From contig NZ_DASYZI010000310.1 of NCBI RefSeq assembly GCF_035946395.1, positions 1 through 5,571 on the forward strand: a stretch of 5,571 nt of DNA, in the 5' to 3' direction. Below are positions 1-5,041 of this stretch, piece by piece. The notes beneath the pieces are model-generated. The model searched no databases, was not told the origin of the DNA, and saw only the letters and a program-made list of their open reading frames with translations. Numbering within the stretch: the first letter of the stretch is position 1; every line of letters starts with the position of its first letter. This stretch comes from Actinocrinis sp035946395 (GTDB taxonomy: Bacteria > Actinomycetota > Actinomycetes > Streptomycetales > Catenulisporaceae). Made by a program: the position numbers and the translations under genes.

Positions 1-1341
1 CCCAACGACGGCTACACCGCCGCCGACTTCGCGTTCCTGGAGGAGTCGACCGGGCATGACGTCAAGGGCTGGCTGACATTCGTCGAATCGCGTGCGGACA
101 GCCGCGCAGACCGGGTCAAGCGCTTCCGTATGAAGCTGATAGGCATTGGCGCTGCCGTCGCAGTCGTGGCTGTGGGCGTAGGCGGCTACTTCCTCCTCGG
201 CGGTGGCACCTTTGGCGACAGCGCTCCCACCAAGTCGGTCATCCTGCTCCAGATCAGCGACCCGACCGGTAACGCCGTCGCGGACGCCCTACTCGTCACC
301 GACCGCTCGGCCGCCTCCGATACTGGTTCGGCGAAGACGGTGGCTGGAACGGGCGCAGCCGTGCTGATTTCCTCAAAAATGGCGGTCAACACCACCGGGT
401 TCGGCCTGCAACCCTTCGGCGGCGACATGGCCCAGTCGGTCCCCGCGGCCGGTAAGGAGACGATCGCCGACACCTTCGGCGTCAGCATCGACGGCGTCTG
501 GCGGATGGACGAGATCACCTTCGCCGGCCTGATCGACGAGATCGGCGGCATCAGTCTCACCGCGAACGTCGCCGTTCCGGCCGTGACGGCCATACCCAAG
601 GCCGCCGCGATTCCGGTCGGCCCCGCAACGAAGCTGACCGGCGGTCAGGCGGTCGCGTACGCCACGTACGTGCCGCGGGGCGAGGCGCCCGGCTTGCAGA
701 GTGCCCGGTTCGGCCAAGTCGTCGCCGGGCTGCTGTCCGCGCTGCCGACCGACCCCACGGCGATCACCTCGTACCTCAACCACCTCGGCATCGTCGACGA
801 CCCCTCGCTGCCGGAAAGCAAGCTCAGTCCGATCCTCGCCGCGCTCGCCGCCGAGCAGCAGGCCAACGCGTTCTCCGCGAAGGTCCTCCCGGTCCGCACG
901 GACGGCTCGAACGAGTTGGACGTGCAGGCGGCCACGCCGATCGTGAGCAGCGTGCTGGGCGGCGCGCTCAAAGTGCAGTCGGCCGGTCAGGTGTCCCGTG
1001 TGCTGGTCGAGGACGCGACCGGCAGCACCGGCATGCGGTCCGGGGCGGTCCGCAGCGCCGCGCAGGCCAAGCTGGCGAACAGCGGGTACACCTTCATCGA
1101 CGGCTCGACCGCCGCGTGGCGCGGGACGAGCGTGGTCGAGGTGGGCTCGGACGCGCAGAAGGACGCCGCGGTGGAGATCGCCAAGACGCTCGGCCTTCAG
1201 GCGATCAACGTGCAGGTTGTCTCGGGGATGAACACCTTCGCCGATGTGACCGTGATTCTTGGCGCCGACTGGCCGAAGCTGGCCGACATCCCCCTCCCTC
1301 CAGCCGCCACCGGCACCAGCACAATCGCCCCCACCAACTGA
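1..1341 (+). CDS. LCP-like / LytR C-terminal domain membrane protein, N-terminus off window
   Basis: The frame is open from base 1, so the ATG at 130 is internal and the true start lies upstream. Numbering from base 1 (446 residues visible): about 43 hydrophilic cytoplasmic residues rich in Asp, Glu and Arg; one membrane helix at about 46-66 with basic residues just before it (type II topology); a low-complexity linker; an LCP-like region at about 79-248, recognised by the stretch ending LIDEIGG (about 177-183) and by LTGGQAVAYATYVPRG (about 212-227); and a LytR_C domain at about 330-424 (VLVEDATGSTG onward). LCP proteins transfer glycopolymers to peptidoglycan outside the membrane. The usual Arg of the SIPRD-type motif is not seen here (LISSKMAV at about 122-129), and only part of the R..D..R cluster remains, so it may be non-catalytic. 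In many actinobacteria such a gene lies between nadD and rsfS; nadD is not in the window. The domain call is by eye. Confidence 0.85.
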   Translation, partial: PNDGYTAADFAFLEESTGHDVKGWLTFVESRADSRADRVKRFRMKLIGIGAAVAVVAVGVGGYFLLGGGTFGDSAPTKSVILLQISDPTGNAVADALLVTDRSAASDTGSAKTVAGTGAAVLISSKMAVNTTGFGLQPFGGDMAQSVPAAGKETIADTFGVSIDGVWRMDEITFAGLIDEIGGISLTANVAVPAVTAIPKAAAIPVGPATKLTGGQAVAYATYVPRGEAPGLQSARFGQVVAGLLSALPTDPTAITSYLNHLGIVDDPSLPESKLSPILAALAAEQQANAFSAKVLPVRTDGSNELDVQAATPIVSSVLGGALKVQSAGQVSRVLVEDATGSTGMRSGAVRSAAQAKLANSGYTFIDGSTAAWRGTSVVEVGSDAQKDAAVEIAKTLGLQAINVQVVSGMNTFADVTVILGADWPKLADIPLPPAATGTSTIAPTN

Positions 1342-1350
1342 CACAGGCCA

Positions 1351-1480
1351 CCCTCGCTCCCGCTCCCGCCTCCCTACCCCACCCCACATCGCCTCACCTA
1401 CATCACCCAGCACCAACTCCCGCCGATCCCGTCCTGTCCCGTACCGTCCCACCCCGCCCCATCCCCTCGTCGTCCACGTC
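1351..1480 (+). terminator. C-rich, G-poor spacer; candidate Rho-utilisation region
   Basis: Just after the stop of the LCP-like gene the + strand becomes strongly C-rich. By hand count there are about 77 C and 15 G in these 130 bases, whereas the flanking genes have roughly balanced G and C. RNA of this type is unstructured and matches what Rho binds, so Rho-dependent termination of the upstream gene is plausible. No hairpin with a T-run was found. Between here and rsfS there is an AT-richer stretch around 1500-1510 (GATAAC at 1504-1509) that could be a -10 element for rsfS, but no convincing -35 was seen. Confidence 0.35.
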
Positions 1481-1544
1481 CCGTCAGTGCTCCATGAGAA
1501 CCTGATAACACCACGACTCAGCCGACCAGAGAGGTGTGGCCATA

Positions 1545-1955
1545 GTGACAGCGACCGACCGGGCCAAGGAGCTCGCGATTGCGGCAGCACAGGCGGCGTC
1601 GGACAAGCTCGCCGACGACATCCTGGTTTACGACGTCAGCGAGGTCTTCGTGATCACGGACGTCTTCGTGCTCGCCTCCGCTCCCAATGACCGGCAGGTC
1701 AAGTCCATCGTGGACGCCGTGGAGGAGCGGCTGCTCGAACTCGGCGTGAAGCCGGCCCGGCGCGAGGGCCAGCAGGAAGGCCGTTGGGTACTGCTCGACT
1801 ACGTCGACATCGTGGTGCACATCCAACACGCCGACGAGCGCACGTACTACGCGCTGGAGCGGTTGTGGAAGGACTGCCCGACCATCCCGCTGCCCGAGTC
1901 CGTCACCAGCGGCCGCGCGGGCGGCTCGGCGGCCGGTATAGGCGGTACTCGGTGA
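1545..1955 (+). CDS. rsfS: Ribosomal silencing factor RsfS
   Basis: RsfS (RsfA/Iojap family, DUF143) binds uL14 on the large ribosomal subunit and blocks subunit joining when nutrients are scarce. The 136-residue product has the family signatures in order: DKLADDILVYDVSE, FVITDVFVLASAPNDRQV, EG.WVLLDYVDIVVHI and ERLWKDCP; the length is normal for an actinobacterial member. The C-terminal ~25 residues are a Gly/Ala/Ser-rich tail. I chose GTG at 1545 because GAGGTG (1531-1536) then sits 8 nt upstream. The in-frame GTG at 1536 would overlap that Shine-Dalgarno sequence, but would only add MAI to the N-terminus. The stop overlaps the start of the next gene as GTGA (1952-1955), so the two are probably co-transcribed and translationally coupled. 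Confidence 0.95.
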   Translation: MTATDRAKELAIAAAQAASDKLADDILVYDVSEVFVITDVFVLASAPNDRQVKSIVDAVEERLLELGVKPARREGQQEGRWVLLDYVDIVVHIQHADERTYYALERLWKDCPTIPLPESVTSGRAGGSAAGIGGTR

Positions 1956-2692
1956 CCGCCACCACGGCGACCACCATGGCGGCCGAGTCCGTGACGGACC
2001 CGGCCCCAGTCTCCGCAGACACGCTGGACCGGCACGCGTACCACGCCCCAGGCCGCCGTGTGGTGGTATGGCGGCACGGCCAGACGGAATGGAACGTCGA
2101 GGGGCGTTTCCAAGGCCAAACCGACGTCCCCTTGGACGCGGTCGGTCGTGACCAAGCGCGGCGAGCAGCCAGGCTGCTCGCCGCGCTGCGTCCCCACTAC
2201 ATCAGCGCGTCCGACCTCTCCCGCGCCGTCGACACCGCCAGCGAACTGAGCGCGCTCACCGGCATCGAGGTCGAGCTCGACGCGGGGCTGCGCGAGACCT
2301 ACGCGGGCACCTGGCAGGGCCTGACCGACGCCGAGATCAAGGAGAAGTTCCCCGAGGAGTTCGCGGCCTGGAAGCACGACCACTCAGTCCGTCGCGGCGG
2401 CGGCGAACTGGAAACCGAGGTGGCCGACCGGGTCGTCCCCGCGATCCTGCGCGCACTCGAACGCGTCCCCCAGCGCGGCACCCTGGTCGTAGTCAGCCAC
2501 GGCGGCTCGTCCCGCGTAGCCATCGGCCGCCTGCTAGGCCTCCCCGCGAGCCACTGGAGCAGCCTCGGCGGCCTGTCCAACTGCTGCTGGTCGGTGCTCG
2601 GCGAGGCCGCTCGCGGCTGGCGCCTGCTGGAACACAACGCGGGATCCCTCCCCGAGCCCGTCATTGGCGACGACGCCTCAGCCGAGGCGTAA
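1952..2692 (+). CDS. gpgP: Histidine phosphatase, probable glucosyl-3-phosphoglycerate phosphatase
   Basis: A 246-residue branch-1 histidine phosphatase (phosphoglycerate mutase-like fold). The RHG motif is at 41-43 with nucleophilic His42; further expected active-site residues are Arg91 (SDLSRAVDTA), Glu115 in LRETYAGTWQGLT and His183 in VSHGG. The C-terminal part (LP..HW..LGGLSN..W, then WRLLEHNAGS) matches what I recall of M. tuberculosis GpgP (Rv2419c), which also directly follows rsfS. GpgP dephosphorylates glucosyl-3-phosphoglycerate to glucosylglycerate in methylglucose lipopolysaccharide synthesis. The call rests on motif resemblance plus gene order; the substrate is not proven, and a generic phosphatase is possible. 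The GTG start at 1952 overlaps the rsfS stop by four bases; ATG at 1976 is the alternative but has no clear Shine-Dalgarno. The first ~34 residues (TATTATT...) are a variable extension before the fold. Confidence 0.88.
   Translation: MTATTATTMAAESVTDPAPVSADTLDRHAYHAPGRRVVVWRHGQTEWNVEGRFQGQTDVPLDAVGRDQARRAARLLAALRPHYISASDLSRAVDTASELSALTGIEVELDAGLRETYAGTWQGLTDAEIKEKFPEEFAAWKHDHSVRRGGGELETEVADRVVPAILRALERVPQRGTLVVVSHGGSSRVAIGRLLGLPASHWSSLGGLSNCCWSVLGEAARGWRLLEHNAGSLPEPVIGDDASAEA
2673..2690 (+). terminator. Hairpin at the end of gpgP, no T-run
   Basis: Perfect 7-bp stem ACGCCTC/GAGGCGT with loop AGCC, spanning the last codons and reaching the first base of the stop codon. It is followed by AAGCGCAAGC, not by a T-tract, so if it terminates it is the T-less type often proposed in actinobacteria. 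The stem could also simply reflect the codons for the Ala/Ser/Glu-rich tail. Confidence 0.3.
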
Positions 2693-2696
2693 GCGC

Positions 2697-2722
2697 AAGC
2701 CGTGAGCCGAAGCCGTGAGCTG
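2697..2722 (+). repeat. 13-bp tandem repeat, two copies
   Basis: AAGCCGTGAGCCG (2697-2709) is followed immediately by AAGCCGTGAGCTG (2710-2722), a 12/13 match. A third, degenerate copy (CAAGCCGCGCC) follows from 2723. It is intergenic, just after the gpgP stop. No function is apparent; replication slippage is the simplest origin. Confidence 0.6.
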
Positions 2723-2797
2723 CAAGCCGCGCCGCAGCCGCGATCGACTGACGTCCTGACCTGCACTCCGCCCCGCTGCCCCGCCACCGACTAACGA

Positions 2798-2828
2798 TTT
2801 CGCGTTTCACTGCGCGGTTGGCTAATAT
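2798..2828 (+). promoter_or_regulatory. Candidate tRNA-Ala promoter
   Basis: TAATAT at 2823-2828 is a good -10 for a housekeeping sigma factor and lies in a distinctly AT-richer island. The best -35 found is TTTCGC at 2798-2803 with a long 19-bp spacer, so the -35 is uncertain. The predicted start, about 2834-2836, coincides with the first base of the folded leader described next. No other promoter-like -10 was seen between gpgP and the tRNA. Confidence 0.5.
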
Positions 2829-2833
2829 GGCGG

Positions 2834-2918
2834 AGCCCGCCCGGGAACAGAGTGGTTCCATGGACATGTACGACGTTTGTTCCTGGCGGGACCAATGTCC
2901 GCTCCAACAGGGCGGGCT
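2834..2918 (+). other. Multi-helix folded RNA leader upstream of tRNA-Ala
   Basis: Four complementary segments nest into one branched structure. A closing 9-bp perfect stem pairs 2834-2842 (AGCCCGCCC) with 2910-2918 (GGGCGGGCT). Inside it are a hairpin GGAAC/GTTCC (2844-2848 with 2855-2859), and a 6-bp stem GGACAT/ATGTCC (2862-2867 with 2895-2900) that encloses a further hairpin GTTCC/GGGAC (2879-2883 with 2888-2892, one G-U pair, loop TGGC). The closing stem ends six bases before tRNA base 1. It could be a pre-tRNA 5' leader, a separate small RNA, or a terminator for gpgP; I cannot tell which. It matches no RNA family that I recognise. Confidence 0.4.
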
Positions 2919-2924
2919 GCGTGA

Positions 2925-2997
2925 GGGGCCATAGCTCAGCTGGTAGAGCATCTGTCTGGCAGACAGAAGGTCAGGGGTTCAAGTCCCCTTGGCTCCA
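2925..2997 (+). tRNA. tRNA-Ala, anticodon GGC
   Basis: Complete 73-base cloverleaf. The acceptor stem GGGGCCA (2925-2931) pairs with TGGCTCC (2990-2996) and includes G3-U70, the alanine identity pair. D stem GCTC/GAGC (2934-2937, 2946-2949); anticodon stem TCTGT/ACAGA with loop CTGGCAG and anticodon GGC at 2958-2960; T stem AGGGG/CCCCT around TTCAAGT; discriminator A at 2997. CCA is not encoded (CAC follows). The gene is intact next to the integrase module, as expected when an element inserts into a tRNA 3' end and restores it. Confidence 0.97.
2956..2997 (+). other. Putative attL core: 3' part of tRNA-Ala
   Basis: Tyrosine integrases of actinobacterial integrative elements commonly use the anticodon-loop to 3'-end segment of a tRNA as the att core. 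Here an integrase gene lies ~490 bp downstream with its 3' end facing an intact tRNA-Ala. This is inferred from position: the matching second copy (attR) should lie off the right edge, and no duplicate of this segment was seen inside the window, so the exact boundaries are unknown. Confidence 0.35.
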
Positions 2998-3012
2998 CAC
3001 CCAAAGTGCAGG

Positions 3013-3058
3013 TCAGAGCCGGTAGCTGGTTGATGCTATCGGCCCTGAATCTTCTTTC
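3013..3058 (+). terminator. Intrinsic terminator after tRNA-Ala
   Basis: A 9-bp stem GCCGGTAGC/GCTATCGGC (3018-3026 with 3035-3043, one G-U pair) has loop TGGTTGAT. It is extended by TCAG/CTGA (3013-3016 with 3045-3048) across one A-C mismatch. The stem is followed by AATCTTCTTT, a U-rich tail unusual in such GC-rich DNA. It lies 16 bases after the tRNA, so it probably ends the tRNA transcript. Confidence 0.7.
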
Positions 3059-3078
3059 GCGTCTCATTCTTCGTCTCA
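3055..3078 (+). repeat. 12-bp direct repeat, possible integrase arm site
   Basis: Two adjacent 12-mers end in CGTCTCA (3060-3066 and 3072-3078) and agree at 9 of 12 positions overall. Directly repeated short motifs near an att core are what lambda-type integrase arm domains bind, but two imperfect copies are weak evidence. Confidence 0.25.
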
Positions 3079-3097
3079 GTCAGGGCGTGTGGCCCTT

Positions 3098-3123
3098 CCG
3101 GACCGGGCGACTCACCGGTCCGG
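3098..3123 (+). promoter_or_regulatory. 9-bp inverted repeat, operator-like, upstream of the 90-aa gene
   Basis: CCGGACCGG (3098-3106) and CCGGTCCGG (3115-3123) are perfectly complementary arms around GCGACTCA. Relative to the predicted start at 3154 the repeat covers about -56 to -31, over the -35 region, where a repressor would block the promoter. A smaller hairpin AGGGC/GCCCT (3082-3096) precedes it. An RNA terminator function is less likely because no T-tract follows. Confidence 0.4.
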
Positions 3124-3137
3124 CGCCAGCCGCCGCG

Positions 3138-3154
3138 GGGTTAGAATTGTGGAG
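3138..3154 (+). promoter_or_regulatory. -10 element of a leaderless promoter, overlapped by GGGTTAG
   Basis: TAGAAT at 3142-3147 fits the -10 consensus and ends six bases before the GTG at 3154, exactly where transcription would start. GTG-initial leaderless mRNAs are common in actinobacteria. No good -35 was found. The motif GGGTTAG (3138-3144) overlaps the -10 and recurs in the cluster upstream of the integrase. Confidence 0.45.
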
Positions 3155-3426
3155 TGTCAGTTTCGTACATGCCCCAGTACAGGATCATGATCGGCGCTGC
3201 CGACATCGCTATCGGCGATCAGTTGACCGGCCCCCCGCCTGAGAACATCCACACGGTCAAGCCGACCGGGAATCGGCGGGAGGACGACGCCCCGTTTTAC
3301 GCCGAGGCGTCGACCAACCTCTCGTGCGTCATTCGGATCGATGAGGTGTACGGTCCCGTCGCCGAGGACGTGACGTGGCCTGGCCACGAAGCGGAGATCG
3401 TGCGGCCGATCACGGTCCTTGTGTAA
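3154..3426 (+). CDS. Orphan 90-aa protein between tRNA-Ala and integrase
   Basis: I do not recognise this family. The product is small and acidic-to-neutral, has no signal peptide or membrane segment, and has alternating hydrophobic patterns suggesting beta strands: YRIMIGAADIAIGD at about 9-22, a Pro/Lys/Arg-rich loop (about 25-44), LSCVIRIDEVYG at about 56-67 and EAEIVRPITVLV at the C-terminus. It has a single Cys (about 58). GTG at 3154 was chosen because a -10 element lies at leaderless distance; no Shine-Dalgarno precedes it or the alternative ATG at 3169. It is convergent with the integrase and shares a terminator with it. Its place between the presumed att site and int suggests element cargo or an accessory to recombination or maintenance, but this rests on location only. 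Support for coding: 273 bases without a stop, a fitting promoter and a fitting terminator. Confidence 0.65.
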   Translation: MSVSYMPQYRIMIGAADIAIGDQLTGPPPENIHTVKPTGNRREDDAPFYAEASTNLSCVIRIDEVYGPVAEDVTWPGHEAEIVRPITVLV

Positions 3427-3445
3427 GGTTCCTGTCTATCCATGT

Positions 3446-3473
3446 GGGGGCCGCCGGTGATCTGGCGGCCCCC
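3446..3473. terminator. Bidirectional terminator between convergent genes
   Basis: Perfect 10-bp stem GGGGGCCGCC (3446-3455) with GGCGGCCCCC (3464-3473), loop GGTGATCT. It lies 19 bases after the stop of the 90-aa gene and 11 bases beyond the integrase stop, so it can serve both strands. There is no strong T-tract on either side (GGGCGTTT on the + strand). Confidence 0.75.
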
Positions 3474-3484
3474 GGGCGTTTGAC

Positions 3485-4819
3485 CTAGTCCTGCTCATGC
3501 CATAGGTGAGCGCCTAGGCGCTTGGCAATGTCTTGCCGCATAGCGTCGGTGACATGCTGGTAGCGCAGCATCATGTCAGGGTTCGACCAGCCCATGAAGT
3601 CCATCGCGGCGCGCGGAGCGACCTCCAAGAGCGCGAGCGTGGTCGCTGCGGTATGCCGCGCATCGTGGAGCCGTGCTTCGCGTACCTCGGCCTCCGCGAG
3701 CACTTCGCGCCACTCGGCGCGGTCCGCTTTGGGATCGATGGGCTTGCCGTTCTCCTGAGCGAACATCCACCCATCGTCATGCCACTCGGTGCCCGCGAAC
3801 ACGCGCTCCTTGTCCTGCTGCTCCAGGTGCGCCTCGACCATGTCCCACAGCCGATCAGGCAGCACGATGTAGCGCCGTCCGGCCCTGGACTTCACGGGCA
3901 CCTCGACCAGCCCGCCGCTGTGACGCTTCGGGCAGTGGCGTGCGTGCCCGGTGCAGCCGGCGGGGCAAGGTCGGCATGTCTCGGCTCGCTTGTGCTGGGT
4001 GCAGGGCTCCGGGCACGGCTTCGTCTTGTGCCGACCGACGGTGCACACGGCCGGATCGTCGCATCCGTGCTGCCAACTCTGGCGCTGAAGCTGTTTGGGG
4101 AAACGCAGCGCGCGCTTTCGGTAGTCGAGCCGCTCACGCTTGATGCCGAGCGCTTCACCTTGGCGGATGCCGACCGCGAGAGCGAGAACGAATCGCACGC
4201 CGTTACGGCGCCGGAGGGACGCGGCGATGATGCGCCGTACTTCGTCCGGCTCGTACGGCTCGCGCTCCTCTTCCTCTTCGACACGAGGCGGTTTCGCCAA
4301 AGCGACCGGATTGATGCCGCTGATGATGACCCTACGGCGAATCGCCTCGTTGAACGCGGCCCGCGCGCTGCGGTGGATTTGGAGCAGCGTGTAGATGCCA
4401 GCGCCGGACTTCTCAAGCTTCGTGTAGAGCTTTTCGAAGTGTTCCGGCTGGATTGCGTCTATGCGGTGACTTCCGAGACCGGGGTTGAGGTATCGGTACA
4501 CGGCGGTGCGGTGCGCGGCCAGCGTCTTGAACCGCGCGGTCCGCGATTCGATGTCTTCCACCCAATGCGTCAGCCAGTCAGAGACGAGTGGGGCGCGGCC
4601 GGTCTTGCGCGCATTTCCGGAGTCGCGCTCACGCTCCAGCTCGCGAACCTTTCGGATGACGACTGCTTCGTCTTTGGATTCGATGTGGCGTCGGTCGGGT
4701 TTGCCGTCGTCGCGTACGCCCATGCTGACGCGGCCGTGCCATTTGCCGTCCTTGCCGAGGTAGATGGAGCTGGCGCCGTTGGGTGCGCGGGTGCCTTCGG
4801 GGCGTTTCTTGCGGGGCAT
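3485..4819 (-). CDS. Tyrosine site-specific integrase
   Basis: A 444-residue tyrosine recombinase that would integrate and excise the element by strand exchange at att sites. Numbering from the ATG at 4819: a basic N-terminus; an arm-binding region at about 15-65 (GASSIYLGKDGKWHGRVSMG...); a SAM-like core-binding domain at about 80-180; and a catalytic domain at about 190-440. Catalytic residues seen: Arg219 (GIRQGEALG), Lys310 (VKSRAGRR), His385 and Arg388 (HDARH), Trp411 at the usual His/Trp position (MGWSNPD) and nucleophile Tyr420 (RYQHV). An insertion at about 253-300 carries eight cysteines. I chose ATG 4819 because AGGAAGG lies six bases upstream; the frame stays open to 4912, but that region is a structured leader. 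The gene is convergent with the 90-aa gene and codirectional with the zinc-ribbon gene upstream. No adjacent xis is seen. Confidence 0.95.
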   Translation of the reverse strand: MPRKKRPEGTRAPNGASSIYLGKDGKWHGRVSMGVRDDGKPDRRHIESKDEAVVIRKVRELERERDSGNARKTGRAPLVSDWLTHWVEDIESRTARFKTLAAHRTAVYRYLNPGLGSHRIDAIQPEHFEKLYTKLEKSGAGIYTLLQIHRSARAAFNEAIRRRVIISGINPVALAKPPRVEEEEEREPYEPDEVRRIIAASLRRRNGVRFVLALAVGIRQGEALGIKRERLDYRKRALRFPKQLQRQSWQHGCDDPAVCTVGRHKTKPCPEPCTQHKRAETCRPCPAGCTGHARHCPKRHSGGLVEVPVKSRAGRRYIVLPDRLWDMVEAHLEQQDKERVFAGTEWHDDGWMFAQENGKPIDPKADRAEWREVLAEAEVREARLHDARHTAATTLALLEVAPRAAMDFMGWSNPDMMLRYQHVTDAMRQDIAKRLGAHLWHEQD

Positions 4820-4825
4820 GGTCTG

Positions 4826-4832
4826 CCTTCCT
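4826..4832 (-). promoter_or_regulatory. Shine-Dalgarno of the integrase
   Basis: AGGAAGG on the minus strand, six bases before ATG 4819. It decides the start against upstream in-frame codons that would add 31 residues unlike any integrase N-terminus. Confidence 0.8.
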
Positions 4833-4862
4833 GGAGAGTGGTCGGGTTGATGGCGGGCCACG

Positions 4863-4918
4863 GGGGGGATGTCTCTCAACCTGCGCCGCGCCAGGGGTGA
4901 CGTAGGAGACATCGCCCC
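4863..4918 (-). promoter_or_regulatory. Long imperfect stem-loop in the integrase leader
   Basis: Perfect 8-bp arms GATGTCTC (4868-4875) and GAGACATC (4906-4913) extend outward by GGGG/CCCC (4863-4866 with 4915-4918) across one G-G mismatch. They extend inward by TCA/TGA (4876-4878 with 4898-4900) and CCTG/CAGG (4880-4883 with 4892-4895). It lies about 45-100 bases before the integrase ATG. If transcribed it forms a strong leader hairpin that could control translation or stop read-through; as DNA it could bind a recombination factor. Confidence 0.45.
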
Positions 4919-5004
4919 GCCCCCGTGGCTCGCCTTGGCGGGGTGCGGCGTGGCTCAGCTCGCGGGGGCGGAGGTGGTCGGTGGCGGGGCCGTCGCCTTG
5001 ATGT

Positions 5005-5016
5005 CTGCGCGCGCAG
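5005..5016. repeat. 12-bp perfect palindrome
   Basis: CTGCGCGCGCAG is fully self-complementary and lies between the leader hairpin and the GRGTTAR cluster upstream of the integrase. In DNA this GC-rich it may be chance, but it adds to a dyad-dense stretch. Confidence 0.35.
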
Positions 5017-5041
5017 CGCGGCCTTCTTGGTTGTTCAGGGA

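Noticed and set aside
130..132. ATG 130 as the start of the LCP-like gene
   Set aside because: The frame is open to base 1, the upstream residues read as a sensible charged cytoplasmic segment, and no Shine-Dalgarno precedes 130.
373..1590. 405-codon open frame on the minus strand over the LCP-like gene
   Set aside because: Low-complexity Arg/Gly/Asp composition typical of an antisense frame in high-GC DNA; the + strand frame has recognisable domains.
1784..1951. Start of the phosphatase at 1784 (302 residues)
   Set aside because: This would lie inside rsfS with an Arg-rich shadow N-terminus; GTG 1952 with the GTGA overlap is the normal arrangement.
2834..2918. Folded leader as a second tRNA or a T-box
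   Set aside because: No tRNA arms or T-loop signature and no T-box sequence, and it precedes a tRNA rather than a tRNA-regulated gene.
3006..3242. 78-codon + strand ORF from 3006
   Set aside because: It starts inside the tRNA terminator, crosses two inverted repeats and overlaps the better-supported 90-aa frame.
3533..4900. 455-codon open frame on the + strand over the integrase
   Set aside because: It is the antisense of a clear tyrosine recombinase with all catalytic motifs; it has no domain of its own and no fitting start signal.
4820..4912. Integrase start at 4912 giving 475 residues
   Set aside because: ATG 4819 has AGGAAGG at six bases; the extra 31 residues look non-coding and overlap the leader stem-loop.
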